NCBI RefSeq assembly: GCF_900964775.1
Contig: NC_041830.1
Location: 7,173,501 to 7,237,500 of the forward strand
Origin: Scleropages formosus
Lineage: Eukaryota; Chordata; Actinopteri; Osteoglossiformes; Osteoglossidae
Length of the DNA stretch: 64,000 bases
Direction of reading: 5' to 3'
Positions within the stretch are counted from its first letter, which is position 1; each line of letters starts with the position of its first letter. The position numbers were made by a program, and so were the translations under genes. Positions 13,421 through 26,358 of the stretch are shown piece by piece. Below the pieces are notes generated by a model, which saw only the letters and a list, made by a program, of their open reading frames with translations, was not told where the DNA came from and ran no database searches.

Positions 13421-13646
13421 ACACGGTGGAGATGGAAGCCTAAGGGAGGGGTCGTCCGGATTGCTCTCCACTCATGCTTTCTTGCAGAAATGTTTGCGTT
13501 TCCCCAGGAAATACGAGTTTTGTTTCGCCGTTTGCAAAGACGCTTTTCCTGCCTCACGTTTGATGTAGGAAACCGTTTTGAATGCAGTTACTGTCGTTTT
13601 AATAGGCGTAGCTAGCTGCGCGTGAGAGCGCCCACCGGCTCCTGCC
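13235..13646. promoter_or_regulatory. Bidirectional AP2B1/PEX12 promoter
   Basis: A CpG-rich, TATA-less interval between two divergent genes: AP2B1 leaves to the left and PEX12 starts at 13647 to the right. Three CCGGAA ETS-type cores occur at 13336-13341, 13381-13386 and 13402-13407. CpG density and the ETS cores suit a housekeeping bidirectional promoter. Start sites are inferred, not seen. Confidence 0.65.
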
Positions 13647-13842
13647 ATGGCGGAGCGCGGCGCACACCTAACCGCTACCGCCACCCAGCTGGAGGACACA
13701 CCGTCCATCTTCGAGGTGCTGGCGCAGGATTCGCTGATGGGCGCCGTGAGACCGGCTCTGCAACACGCCGTCAAGGTGGTCTCACTTTGTTTTACACAAA
13801 ATCGCTCACGCTCAGGGCTGTCGTCGTCGAGCAAAGTTCAGG

Positions 13843-13879
<37 letters not shown>

Positions 13880-16800
13880 CACATCATGTAGGTCAAAGGT
13901 CACTACACGTTCCATATGTAGAAACCTAAATGAATATACTCTTTAATGCAGTTTCAAAATATTGAATAAATCATGTTTTTAAAAGTACTGATCATCCTTA
14001 TGTAGTTTTTGCATACATGATGAGCCTCCATAATCATAACTGTCTCCACATGATGGGTTCATCCCTGGAAATGTATCCCAAACCCAGTGGAATGCATTTT
14101 AATTTGACATGGAAAGTTCTGGAAACAGAAGCAAGCAGGATATACTGTATTGACCCCCCCAGATGATCATCATGACATGATTCATGTTGTCGGTGGGCTG
14201 ATATACAGATATATTTGATCTTAGCCAACGGGGGCAGGCACTGCAGTGCACAGATTTTTTTCCCCTTTTTATTAACCCCAGTTAAAAGTACACACACACT
14301 TTACAAATATACAACTGAACACTTGTAAATAAAACAACCACAGTACCAACAAAGAGCTCAATATACTCAAGTAACAGCACGGTGGCACAGCGCCTGGGTG
14401 GTGCTAGAGGACGTGGGTTCGATCCCCGCTCAGTTTGTGTGGAGTTTGCATGTTCTCCCCGTGTCTGTGTGGGCTTCCTCCGGGTGCTCTGGTTTCCTCC
14501 CACACTCCAAAGACATGCTGTACAGGTTCCCCCATAGTGCGTGAGTGCCAGAGAGAGAGAGTGTGTTCCACTGATGTATGGATGAGTGACCTAGTGTAAG
14601 TAGTGTATCTAGCAGTGTAAGTTACCTTGGTGAATAAGATGTGTGGGCTGATAACACTACATAGAGTTCGCTTATTAATTTGCTATTGTAACTAAGACCA
14701 AGTTTAGAAAGTGAAGGCCATGGGAAACTTTTGATAAGAAGGGTAAAATAAATGTGAAATGTATGAAGAGTATGGGCAGCATGGTGGCACAGCTCCTGTG
14801 CTGTGTACTCAGATGTGGGTTTTAAACTGGGATCAGCATGTGGTTTTGTGTTCTCTGCACGTTCACACGGGTGTCCACCCACAGTCCGAAGATGTTTCAG
14901 GTCAACTGGTGAATCTGTATTATGCTTAGTGTGTGACTGTGTGGGTTACCTTGCTCTGTACTGTGGATGGGTGTGTACTTGTAAGTAACAGAGTGTAGTA
15001 CATCTAGCATTGAAAGTTACCTTGAACAAAAGCAAAATAATAATTGTAGCTGGTGTTTATTACACTCTGCCATCCTACTTTGTCCTCCTCCCTCAAGTAT
15101 CACTTTGCTTTGTGTATTTTTTGCACCGTGTGGACGTATACTGTGTGACCCAACATTTTATATTTTCTCTGTTTATTCAAGTCTCTTTAATAGCTGACCT
15201 AAAGCTGCCAGCAAAAGATAAAGAGCTCATCAGAGTTGCAGTCTTGGCAGTTATAAAGCATAGACCCATATTTGTTCATTCATATGGTTGTTACAAGAAG
15301 GGCCACATTTTTTTTTTTTTTTTAATTATTTCTAATGGAAACAAGTTATCTAAGTTGTTTTACTGTAACTAGTACGTTTTTGGTCTGTTAGCATCATAGT
15401 GTGGACACCGTCTATATTTCAGTGTTATTGAAACCGTTCTTGTTGATTAATACTTTCTCCTAGGAAGATAACATCTCTCATGTGACCTGAACTGTCAATG
15501 CTTTGGTTATAAGTCATGCTGCTTTTTAGACTATAGCTCTTATGTGAAATAGTTTGACTTGCTAAAGAGAACACTTAAGTTATTACATGGCATTGTTTAC
15601 CACAGGTCCTGGCAGAGTCAAACCCTTCACGCTACGGTCCCCTCTGGAGATGGTTTGATGAAATCTACACAGTCCTTGATCTGTTGCTACAGCATCACTT
15701 CCTGTCGCGGACCAGCGCTTCTTTTTCTGAGAACTTCTATGGCCTGAAGCGTGTGGTCACCTCAGGCCTTCAGCGGTCTGCTCATCTTGGGCTTCACAGC
15801 AGACAGCGCTGGAACTCACTGCTCCTGCTTGTCCTGGTGCCATACCTGCATGCTAAGCTGGAGAAGGTTCTGGCCAGACAGAGAGAAGAGGATGACTTCT
15901 CCATCCAGTTGCCACAGACCCGTTTCCAGCGAATGTACCGGGCCTTCTTGGCAGCCTACCCCTTCGTCAGCACGGTCTGGGAGGGCTGGACTTTCTGCCA
16001 GCAACTGTTGTATGTCTTTGGCCGGACTTGGCGTCACTCACCGCTGCTGTGGCTGGCTGGGGTCAGACTGGTGCACCTCACAGCACATGACATTCTCAAT
16101 ATGGATTTGAAGCCCACCACCACTTCTTTGGCTACCAGCCAACGGTAAGAATAGGGTTTTATACCACGGAAACAGTCATACCAGGCAGGTGACCAGATGT
16201 GAACTGTCATTTGTTTTAAAATACCCTCACTAAATCCTTTTAAGACTTGCACATACTTTAGTTTTCTTATGAATTGAAGTATCTCAAGTAGATGGTTTGC
16301 ACTGGCTCCTCTGCTTACGTTTACAGCAGTTGAGTCTTTACTTGATTTGTTCCAAAGGCCTGATCAATAATAAATTTAAAAAAAAAAAAAATACAAATAT
16401 AGAAGATAAAACTACGTAATCTCTATAAACCGCTAGTCATTGCCAATTGTTGAGCAGTTCACCCCATAAACATACATTTAGCAAGTTGTCATTGATCACC
16501 AACATGAAATACTAGGCATAAATATTGTAAGCTTCTGCTTGAGTGCATTTTATTGACACTCATCGGCTGGAATTGTGAACACAGGTCCCTTTTGCCTTTG
16601 AAAATTCAGTACAGCCATTTGTGACTGTGAGACTGACACAAAATGTTACATCTCCAGCCAGGAAGTTGATATCATGGCATCTTGCATTACCTGAAGTCCA
16701 TTAACTGTTCTTTCTTTCTGTCCTCCAGCTTTGGTGAAAAGCTGCAGCAGATGTTGTCCACAGTTGTGGGTGGCATTGCTGTCTCCCTTTCCACTAGCCT

Positions 16801-17122
16801 GTCCTTAGGAGTGTTCTTCCTTCAGTTTTTGGAGTGGTGGTACTCCTCAGAGAACCAGAGCACGATCAAATCCCTAACCTCCCTACCCACACCCCCTCCT
16901 CCTCTCCACCTCGACCAGCGTAACGATCAGCCCAACCTGCCTGCGAACGTGTGCCCGCTGTGCCGCAAGGTCCGTGCCAATGATACAGCCTTGGCTACCT
17001 CTGGATACGTTTTCTGTTACCGCTGCATATACATCTATGTCAAAGCCCACCAACGATGCCCTCTGACTGGATACCCGACTGAACTGCAACACCTTATCAA
17101 AATCTATTCCCCAGAAGGATAG
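13647..17122 (+). CDS. PEX12: Peroxisome assembly protein PEX12
   Basis: RING-type E3 subunit of the PEX2-PEX10-PEX12 ligase in the peroxisomal membrane, needed for ubiquitination and recycling of the import receptor PEX5. Exons are 13647-13775, 15606-16144 and 16729-17122; the junctions are GT-AG and the product is 353 residues (human 359, from memory). It starts [10 protein letters not shown] and ends YSPEG. The middle holds the conserved helical membrane region, with FLAAYPFV in exon 2 and VGGIAVSLS plus WWYSSENQ in exon 3. The C-terminal zinc domain begins at Cys298 (CPLC), with further Cys at 319, 322 and 333. It has fewer ligands than a full RING, as is normal for PEX12. The start codon lies in CpG-rich DNA shared with AP2B1. 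Intron 1 (1.8 kb) holds a GT microsatellite and two V-SINE-like copies. No damage is seen. Confidence 0.97.
13845..13878. repeat. (GT)n microsatellite in PEX12 intron 1
   Basis: About 17 uninterrupted GT units, 70 bp after the exon 1 donor. Likely polymorphic in length. Confidence 0.95.
14374..14670 (+). mobile_element. V-SINE-like element, near full length
   Basis: The tRNA-like head contains 'ggtggcacagcgcctgggtg' and a box-B-like 'gggttcgatcccc'. It is followed by the conserved central domain (gtttgcatgttctcccc, then ggtttcctcccacactcc and aaagacatg) and the family 3' part with 'gataacactacatag'. It lies in PEX12 intron 1. The extreme 3' tail is lost. Confidence 0.85.
14771..15030 (+). 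mobile_element. Divergent V-SINE-like element
   Basis: A second, more decayed copy 100 bp downstream in the same orientation. The head is recognisable ('gggcagcatggtggcacag'), the central domain is shortened, and the 3' part reads 'acatctagcattgaaagtta'. Older than its neighbour, judging by divergence. Confidence 0.6.
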
Positions 17123-17256
17123 ACTGAGGTGATCGATGTACCATTTACCAGAGCACTGCAGTCCTGATAGGAATCCTCCTGGGCAAACTGACTGTGATGG
17201 ATTGCTACCCTGAAAATAGCACACTGAAACCAGTGCTTTTGTAGCTGGCATTCCAA

Positions 17257-17262
17257 ATTAAA
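17257..17262 (+). terminator. PEX12: PEX12 polyadenylation signal (ATTAAA)
   Basis: ATTAAA lies 135 nt after the PEX12 stop and is followed within about 30 nt by a GT-rich stretch (ctgtgcgtgtgctc). The spacing is plausible; use is inferred. Confidence 0.55.
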
Positions 17263-17289
17263 CTTGTAAATGCACTACTTCTGTGCGTG

Positions 17290-20200
17290 TGCTCCTTTGC
17301 TATTTACCAAGTCAGCAACAGGTAGGTATTTGACACCAAATGCAGCTTCTTTGGAAGTAAAAGCAGATTAATGTAAAACAAAGCAGGCTGTGATAAAGAG
17401 CCAGCCTCCATCCCCTACATCTCAACTTGTATGTGACTCACTTTCGTAATGCTAACATTTCATCAAGGTACACTCACGTATAGCCGATAAAGGATCTCCT
17501 GGAATTCCTAGTCCAAGCAAGTGAACGTATAAAAGGTGCTGGCTTCCTGCAAGGTTTCTGTTGAACTTTTGATATGATGCATTTGAGAGTAAAGGGGGTT
17601 ACTATTTCAGATGTGCAATGTAATGTGTTGGGGACCATGCATGGGAACGGCACTGCAGCAGTGGTAAAGAAGGGTTACAGTCTTGGAACTTTATGTGCAG
17701 AAGATGAATTTATTCTACTTAACAGCTGTTTATCCCATTGTTGCCTCGAGAACGATGCGTTAGAGAGCAGGTATCAAGATTCTGAGACTTACACTGGCCC
17801 TCTTCTGGTACACTACATGTTATATACTCACCAGATGTTACATGAGTGCTTGGTTTAAACCACTTGTTGGTTTATTTCAACTTTCCTGACACATGTCAGA
17901 TGTTCCACTCCGGGTTTAAAACAGTTTGGGCATCTTGCTTCGAAGTGACATTCCTTGTTTTGTGGCCCAGTGCAATTGGCAGAGAACAGGTTCATTCCTC
18001 TTCAGGGTGTCTGCAGCAGAAACATTGTCCAGAATACACTAAATTTGTCAGACACTAAGCAGATTATACAGAATTTATATCTCTTTGTATAACAAACTCC
18101 AACAGATGTGACAGAGCAGGTTAATGTTTCATTAGTTGGCAGCTGATCAAGTTATCAACAATGTTTTCCTTTTCCTCAATGTCCTTTCCAGACATGCCTA
18201 ATGAGTTTGCATTGTTAGTTGCTTTGCAATGCAAATACTGTAAACCTCGATAAAGCAAGCACTTTGGCCTTTTGTTAAATGTACTTGTTTTTCCATATTC
18301 TGCAGAACTCGTGGCCCTAACATTTAGAAAAAGGGACTGAAATTGTGTTTAATCAGGCAACATCTGTTAGTCATTAGCAATCAAAATTAACATTTACAAA
18401 AAAATTTGAATTATACATGTCCACACAATTGCACACAATGTGCCAGAAAAGTAGGGGGAGGTTACATTATATTTGACTGTATTTGGAGGACATAACCAAA
18501 GTTTAATTTTTAAGTGCAGTGTGCCATGTTATAGAGTAGATTCTCTATCATTAAGGTGTGTAATGTAGCACCATGCCGTGTAGTTGTTGGGGACAGTCTG
18601 TATCCCGGCCAAGAGTCACCAGTCCATCAGACATCTTTGGGAACAAATCTGTACTAATATGTGGGCATTTATTCATAGGGGCACATTTATATTCTGTTTA
18701 TATTGATATTTTTACAGTTTGTTTCTATATGTAAGTAGTTGCAATATTTTATTGCACTACATTTTCATTTCTGTATAAGGGCAATTTTATTATAGCAGAA
18801 CTTATGTGGTGACAGGGTTAGACAGTTTTGGCTTTAGGGTTGGCATCAGCAGCAGACCAATGTAGTGTTCGGAAGCATACTGTACATACACACCCTTGAG
18901 GCAATTTAGTCATTTCCTCTGAAATACATATTTAGGTTGTAGGAGGAATTGTGGCTGTATGTGTATTGGGTGCTGCAGGAGGTAAACAAGCACTGCTGGA
19001 CAGTCTATAGTATAATTAATGATGGTAAACTGCCTTGTGCTATGATAACTGATCTAATTTTTGAAGTTATGTACACTGTTATGGGATCTGGTGCCATTTT
19101 GGCATAATGGGCATCAATTATTGTAGGTCAGCTTTCGTTTGTTTTGTACGAAGGAGCTATTGGAAGGAAAAAAGTGATCCTCATAAAAGCATTAAGAATA
19201 TGTAAGGGTCTTAAACTCCTTATGAAGGCAAAGTCTTGTGGCTAGAATGGGTGTAGGTTGGGGCATGGCTGCTTATTGAGGACTACTCCAATTGTGCCAT
19301 ATTCTATAGTTATTTAAATGGTCTTACAGTGATGCAAGTAAATTGCTTACATGAAGGTAAAAAGATTAAAACATCTTTCAACACTTGTACTAAAAAGCCT
19401 GTTTTGAACATGAGTGATAGTCCAGCTGAAGAGAAAGAAAGCTATTTTAAAAAGCCCACTTGAGTGGATCATGACTACATTCACAGAGGATTTCCACACG
19501 CACAGGTCAGAGTGTGAAGAAATCACACACTGTGCCACATCCTTTAGGAGAAGTCCAATAAAGCAGTTTAAGAGCAGCTGTTCCACTGTACTCCTAGGCA
19601 TCAAGTCTGTTGCAATAGCCTCTAATTCATGTAACAGGCTTACATGGTGCAGCTCAGAGAGAAGATTAAAACCCAATCACTCCTTGGTCATTGCCAACAC
19701 ATGCCAATACCAAGTCAGGCAGTTCTTCAGCTCATCACAGCCATTACCTTAACTTCCAACAAAGTATTGCACAGTTTTGTTCAGCAATGGTACAGAAAGC
19801 TATTATTCATTTTGAAATGAAGTTTTCATCTGAAAAAAATCCAACTATAAAAAAAAAAGTCTGCACAACAGCACTGATGCTTTGTAACTTCTCTGTCAGC
19901 TTCCATATTCAATGTTCAACCGTGATCTGCATGAAAGCAGCATTTACACAAAAAAAAAAAATCATATCCATCCCTGCACCAAGGACTCAGAATGGTCAAC
20001 ATCAAGATCCCAGCACAAAATTTTTTTTTTTTTTTTTTTTTAAAAACTCACCTGAAGCACTCCATTTCACAAATAAGTTGTTACATGGTCACTGGAGATG
20101 AGGCTTAAAAGAAATGGTTTAGTCTAATCCTTCCAAAAGCAGTTTTCCTTTGCATAACAACACTGATGCAGCATTCTATGAAGGAGCACAAATTAAAACT

Positions 20201-21500
20201 AATTCGAGACACTGTTGCAGTACACAATTTATCTCATAACATTAAATAAAGTAGTATATTTGCAACCATATAGAAGGCATTTATACCTACATAATAAAAT
20301 GCATCTGGATTTACATGAAAACCAGATGCTACATTTGAATATTAAAATGTAGCTCCCATGCTGTAGTTTTTATGCTATTACAGCTAAAGTGTTGTATTAC
20401 TCCTAATCATTAATTATTAGCAGCAGGGGGTGTTCCTTGTTTCTCAATGGGAATCACCTGTACCACACTTTCAAATAACCCTTTCTCCATTACAGTCTTC
20501 TTGTGTGGTAAAATGGTGTACCCTACTTGTTCCTGGGATAGGTTTTAGACCGACGCAACCCTCACTTGCAAATGCAGTTTACAGGGGGAATAAAAAACTC
20601 ATTACTGTTTGACAATCAAAAGAAGATATTTCCATAATAATTTATTCGCGCTTTTCTAAAACCAAATTTCCTGCTCTGAAATGAACAATATTGTGGTGGC
20701 ATGGGGGGGTTTGACCAGTACCTTACTGTTTGGAGGGTATGGGGTTCGAATCCTGCTCAAGCTGTGCCTCCCCAACACACATTCTGTTCCTCCTTTAAGA
20801 AACTGGTTACGGAGAACCACAAAATACTTGAGACTGGAAGTGCAGTAAAAGCGACAGCTACTGAATATTAATTGTCTACAGACTGAAGGGGGTGAAAACT
20901 TATCAAAGCAGCATTTCTCAAGTGTGCGTTTTATAATAAAATGGCCCATCTGATGTTAAGGATATTTTGTCAGTCATACAAAAAACCTAAATCAAATGTA
21001 TGCAACTTTTGTAATGTATCACTACCACTGGGAAGGGGGTGGATGCTTTCTATATCCACCGTTTTTGAGGACGGCCCTGCGTATAAATTGATGTAGCAGA
21101 TGTCAGGGGTTAAAAATATGCTTTCATGAGGCATGAACAGTCAGTCTTAACCACAGCAGGCAGGGTAAGTTTCAGAAGGGTGGCAAACCACTTGATGCGA
21201 CTTACTGCCTTCCATGAACTCACCTAACTCCCTTCCTGAGCTTTTACTAGTAGCTGAAAAACATATGGAGCACAGGTGTGGGGGTGTGTCCTAAAACCTT
21301 TCCACAGCATTTATAAACTGCTAGTGGTAAGACACACACATATTCCACAGATAGAATTCTTTAATAACAGTTGGATACAAATATGTACAGTTCAGTGCAC
21401 ATACATACAGATATTAGCATCCTCGACTGTCAATATCAGAAAACAGTGGCACAATGTTTTCGATAATGCTTATCAAAATTTTTCCACATAAATGGACACA
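17290..21500. other. Intergenic, no gene recognised
   Basis: The interval between convergent PEX12 (plus) and ORAI2 (minus). Reading frames here are short, low in complexity or resemble no family. AT-rich DNA with scattered A and T runs. The right part may belong to a long ORAI2 3' UTR, whose end I cannot fix. Confidence 0.5.
20690..20800 (+). mobile_element. Possible tRNA-derived SINE head
   Basis: The segment 'ggtggcatgggggggtttga' followed by 'atggggttcgaatcctgctc' has the spacing of a tRNA-like box A and box B as in the other SINE heads of this window. The body after the head is not recognisable. Confidence 0.4.
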
Positions 21501-21956
21501 GTATATATTTAATGCATAAAAAATGAAAGCACTTATATGGTTCTCCACAACAAGTGAATAAATAAAACATTCTGTTGGTTAGAGAGACAGCTTCTCAGTT
21601 TAGCTGGCACATTAGGGATGTGACTGCAGCAGTTTGGCCCAAACCTCCTAAAACAAATGAAAAGTACTCCAAAACAGAACATTTGTTTAGATAAATAGAT
21701 ATATATTTGTTGGAATGTCCAACAAATATATACGTGCCCCACAAAGACGTACAGATGGAAGTTAGTTGTGTTCGCCGTCCCGCCCCACGCTAGACCTCTG
21801 CTTGAAAAGTTATGATTGTTCAGCTATAAAACAACTGCTAAACACCTTAGGTAAACTCAGAGGTTTTAACAACTCCTGTGTTTTCGGCGATAATCATGAC
21901 AGCAGTACTAATAAAAACCTGTCAAAGAATTTTCCTTCACAATAGTCAGTATAATG

Positions 21957-21958
<2 letters not shown>

Positions 21959-21990
<32 letters not shown>
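21959..21990. repeat. A-run (about 30 bp)
   Basis: A homopolymer A tract. It may be an old retroposon tail or part of the ORAI2 3' flank; there is no flanking element to decide. Confidence 0.9.
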
Positions 21991-21992
<2 letters not shown>

Positions 21993-22238
21993 AACATTTC
22001 CTTTAATGAAAACCAGTTAAAAAGTAACAAAAGGTAAAAGATTTTGTAAAAAAAGATGCACTTTCTTAATATTCAGCAGGCCATGCTGTGTGCAAAAAAA
22101 AAAAAAACCTGATTCTTTTCTTCTTTGTGCTTGATAAGATAAAAACACCATGGACTGCAACAAGTAATGCCATTGTCTTAAGACTTAACTTATCCACTGT
22201 AAATGTAAAAATGGTCATTTTTATCACTTGTTCCTTGT

Positions 22239-22244
22239 TTTATT
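22239..22244 (-). terminator. ORAI2: Candidate ORAI2 polyadenylation signal
   Basis: TTTATT on the plus strand reads AATAAA on the minus strand about 1.05 kb after the ORAI2 stop. Other candidates exist further left, near 20.64 kb, so the choice is weak. Confidence 0.3.
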
Positions 22245-23298
22245 CTAGTTTCTCCACAGTTATAAAATGTTTACATCCCAAATGGTTTGCACTTTAACAT
22301 AAAATCTGCATTGTCTTACAATAACAGCCTCTCTTGGGTGTTCTTACATTTAAGACAGGGAAATCAGAGGGGGGGAATCTACTAGTCTTCAAGATTATTC
22401 AAAGCTGATGTGTGTTCTCAATTGAGAATAACTTTGCATTTCTAAAACAGTTTTGTCTCACAGGAAACAGTGAAATTATTTCAAATAATAACAGCTAAAT
22501 ATCAAACGAATGCATTTAGAAAACACCAACAACCTGATCACCTACACACACATTGGCGTTCTAAAGGTCATATGTCTATCATGCATTTAGGAGACTGATA
22601 TCCTACAATGAATGCTTTCAATGCAGTGAAAAGTAATGACAACCAAATATTTGTCTTGTAACGATGTGCGCTGCCATGATTACCCTTATGAAGATGTGTT
22701 TTTTACACAAAAGTGCATCCTGGATACAACTTGGCGAGCACACACATTTTGCAGGTAAGCCACATACATAAATACTTTTTACATAGCGCTCATCACTTAC
22801 ACAGCAGAATTTGAGCTGAAGAAATGTAGGCTAAACTACCTCATTCATGAGTACAGTCAGGGCCTGTCATACTAACCATGTCTAAAACAGCACATGCTGA
22901 CAACACATTTTATCAGCCAAGTTTAGCTTTCCTTACTCAAAACCTCAGAAAAACCAGCTTCAGATTCCCTGACTCCCTTGATGGAGTATGGCATGAAGAC
23001 AGGAGGCAACAAAATACTCAAAGTTTATCTTAACACAAAATTAGCCCTTAAATTACTTGTGAACTCACCACTGTCCTTAAGTTTGGTTTCAAATAGAATC
23101 CAGACACCAGTCTCAACAAGAAACACTTCCGCATCACAGAAAGGACAAATAGTACGTTCGTTACACAAAAGGCCTAGGATGAGTAAGCTAGAGTGGAAAG
23201 TATTTCCCATGTGAAGTCTTCATGCAACATTTACTACAGTTCATATGGGAGCTGCAGGAAGAGATTTGGGAAATGTGAACTCCTGTGCAGGCTGGGGT

Positions 23299-24344
23299 TT
23301 AAACGGCCTGTAGACCACGATCATGGCCATCCAGCTGCACTTTAATCTTGTGCAGTTCCTCAATTTCCTGATGGTGCCGCTCTGTCTTGTGGCGTACCAG
23401 GGAGCGGTAGAAATGGATGGTAAAGACCACAAAGATTAAACCCACGGGCACCATGATGATGGTGGAGGCAAGTGCTGCCTGCCAGCCGCTATGGCTGGGC
23501 TGTGGCAAGGCTGGCATGCTGCAGTTGGCCCTAGCCAGCGACCCAGCAGCGGCCCCCGAGTCCACGGGGAGAAACTTTATCCAGCAAAGGAGCACAACCT
23601 CGGCGAGGAAAAGCAGGATCCCTAGGGCTGTAGAGAAGCCCCAGGCGAGCTCGATGTAGTGGTGCATGCGCTCATGGGGTGACTCGCTGACCGAGTTGAG
23701 GTTGTGGATGTTGCTGACGGCCTCCACGTTGGGTAGGATGCAGGTGCTGATGAGCAAGGCAAAGAGGTGCACCGCTACCAGCACAGTGGTGCACACGCTG
23801 AAGGCAATCAGCAGAAGCCGAGGGTAGTTGTACTGCATCTCCAGCTGCACCTCTACCATAGCCACCTGACAAATGGAGACACAGTAGTTCCAGTATTTCT
23901 TGGTTAAAACTCTAATATGAAGCATTTTTTTTTCCTATACATTCAAAAGCTCATACAGCTGTTCACTTGCCACAGATGTAAAACTCAGCTCCTGCCAGAC
24001 CATGTTAATACAAATTTGAGCTTCAAGTTTGTCTTAGTTACTTCATTAGAATAATCATGTTGATATTTGACTTTGTAAAATGATGAAGTACAGCTGAAGC
24101 TACTTCTGCTCACCATGGCAAACCCGGAAAGCAAGGCAGAGGTGCGGCTGGAGGCCTTGAGTTTGGCTCGACTCAGATAAAGTTTCCTCCAGGAGAGAGC
24201 CTGCACCGAGTGGTGGTTGGAGGTGACCAGCTCCAAGTAGCTGCGACGTACCCAGTCCCTGTAGTCCATTCCCCCTCCGTCCTGGAGGCGCTCTGAGCCT
24301 CCTGGCACCGGGGATCCCATGGGCACATTTAGTTCACTGTTCAT
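23299..24344 (-). CDS. ORAI2: ORAI calcium release-activated channel 2
   Basis: Four-pass plasma-membrane subunit of the store-operated Ca2+ channel gated by STIM proteins. Coding exons are 24114-24344 and 23299-23865; the product is 265 residues (human about 254). It begins MNSELNVP, as ORAI2 does, and keeps the cytosolic block [19 protein letters not shown]1 carries pore residues equivalent to ORAI1 R91, G98 and E106: Arg67, Gly74 and the selectivity Glu82 in AMVEVQLE, split by the intron just before Val78. The TM3-TM4 loop is somewhat longer than in mammals. The C-terminal STIM-binding helix [13 protein letters not shown] is present. ORAI1-type N-terminal Pro/Arg-rich sequence is absent, and the NVP start and loop favour ORAI2 over ORAI1/3. 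The acceptor TTTTTTCAG lies 7 nt before the ATG, so at least one upstream untranslated exon exists, probably ending at 26176. Confidence 0.96.
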
Positions 24345-25138
24345 GGCAACTGAAAAAAGCAGGAGCATTCAGCCAGAGTCAAAAATATGGAGAATGCACC
24401 ACTTCTACAGTAATTGCTAATGCAAAAAAAAAAAAAAAAGCAAAATTAACACAAACTGTGCGTAATTTTAATTAAAAAAAAAAAGGAAATTATTCAGTAT
24501 GACAGAAAATTAGCTACCTAGTTACACAATTATAACGTAGGACAGGATCACATTTTACCAAGGATTCACAAACTTTTCCCCCTCACAAATTTAATTGCCA
24601 AAATAGCACAGGACGCTTAGAACCTGACAGTTACGGAAATGGAAGAGATTTTGGTGTGAAGTGCATTTCTAGCAAGTTCGTGTTTAAGGAATTGAGAAAA
24701 GATGTAAAGCACTGTTATTTTTAGCATCACAAACAAGATTAGGGAATCACTGACTTGTAAGCAACTGCAGGTGTCAAGGCCTACAGAACAAGTGAAGGGG
24801 AACGGTAAACTCACTTGGCTGGGCTTCCCCTGCTTTATGCAAAGCTTTCATCACATATCTGCACAAAAAATAAAATACAGAAAAATGCACATTCAAAAGC
24901 AGTTCAACAAGTGCTCAACAATATGTGAATTTTGTAATTTCATTTACTCAATGATCTTACACTATAACTACAGTGATTTTTTTTTCTAAATATCAAGTGA
25001 TATTCCTGGTCATTTGTTTTCCTGATTCCCCTGTCCTTGTTGTTCTGTGGAGGGTGTACTCACTCAGGCTTCCATCCTATCTTTCTGGAATAGGCTTTGG
25101 ACCACAGTGACCCTGACAAGTAGATAATAATGAGTTTG

Positions 25139-25487
25139 ATATGGTGGAAGAGCAAGTAGCGCTGCTGCCTTACAGCGCCTGGGTGGTGCGAGAGGACGTG
25201 GGTTCGATCCCTGCTCAGCGTGTGTGGAGTTTGCATATTCTCCCAGTGTCTGCGTGGGTTTCCTCTGGGTGCTCTGGTTTCCTCCCACACTCCAAAGACA
25301 CGGTTCAGGTTCACCCACAGTGTGTGAGTGACAGAGAGAGAAGAGAGTGTGTGCGTGTGTGTTCCACCAACTGATGTATGGATGAGTGACCCAGCGTAAG
25401 TAGTGTAAGTCACCGCAGTGAATAAGGGGTGTGGGCTCATAACACTACATAGAGTCCACTGGACATCACTTTGCAAAGAAGCTCTAA
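25139..25487 (+). mobile_element. V-SINE-like element, near full length
   Basis: Head 'gcgcctgggtggtgcgagag' with box B 'gggttcgatccc', the intact central domain (gtttgcatattctcccagtg, cctcccacactccaaagaca) and the family 3' part (cataacactacatagagtcc). It lies upstream of the ORAI2 coding exons, in the presumed first intron, antisense to the gene. Confidence 0.85.
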
Positions 25488-26175
25488 ATATATGAGATTC
25501 TTTTCTCCAATGCCTACGTTTAAGTGTAACAGCATGAAATCAAGGCGAGTACCTTCAAACCAATAACTTTCAGAGAGGCCTAACTACACTACCTGCCATA
25601 CATCATGGATCATGAGCCATAAACACAGAAACGGTGGGTATTGAGGGCTGCAGGGGGGGGGGGAAGAATGAAATAGGGTTTTTCTGTGGGATGGAGTCAT
25701 GGACAGGACAGCCTTGGCCACACCTGTCTGCTTCTTGCTCCTAGCACTGCAGTTCCTGACATTAATTTAGTAAGTAATACACCAATAATTCGTCCCTGAG
25801 CGCTGCGCTACCCTCGTAGACCTAACCCCGTCGTGTGTCCAGAAGCAAAGCAGCTGGTGTCTGAGAAGAAGAAGCCACTCGACGACGGCAACTCCAGCAC
25901 ATTCTTCTTCTTCTTCACGTCTCTTAGCAGCTTAGCCACTCCGTGTATCTACACGCAAGATGTAACGTATAGCAGTTCATTCTCACAGAAAGTGCTAGAG
26001 AAACGCGCTGTACGACGTCTGGATGAGGGAAACCGTGCCTTGACTGTCGAAGCTGAGCGGCGTTCTCAGAAGTACCTGGCGACGCCACTTCCTACGAGGT
26101 AATTTTTAGCGCTGCTGTGCTGTGGGGCTAAAAATTCCATGGACATAGATTTCATTAGGAAAAGGCCGAGCTCAC

Positions 26176-26330
26176 CTTCTCGCTCAGGTGTTGGCGAAGC
26201 GGATTCATCCACGAACTTCGTCCAGGCACCCACCTGTGATACACAAATTCCCAGGTACCGCGGTGCTAACGCCCCCGATCCGCTAGAGAGAGAGGGGGAA
26301 GAAAATAAACTGCAAACACTGCGCGGGGTG
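26176..26330 (-). other. ORAI2: Putative non-coding first exon of ORAI2
   Basis: On the minus strand, GAGAAG|GTGAGC at 26176 is a strong donor at the edge of a CpG-rich block. It would splice to the acceptor immediately before the ORAI2 ATG near 24351. The transcription start is not visible, so the right limit is approximate. A competing donor, CACAG|GTGGGTGCC, lies about 60 nt upstream. Confidence 0.45.
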
Positions 26331-26358
26331 ACTCCTCCCACGTTTCGAGCGAAACGCA

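Noticed and set aside
13388-13834. Reading frames of 65-120 codons in the AP2B1/PEX12 promoter
   Set aside because: Open by CpG richness; they overlap one another on both strands and match nothing known.
19347-20101. Reading frames of 109-136 codons on both strands
   Set aside because: Low-complexity stretches, A-runs and no recognisable family. Overlapping frames on opposite strands argue against coding.
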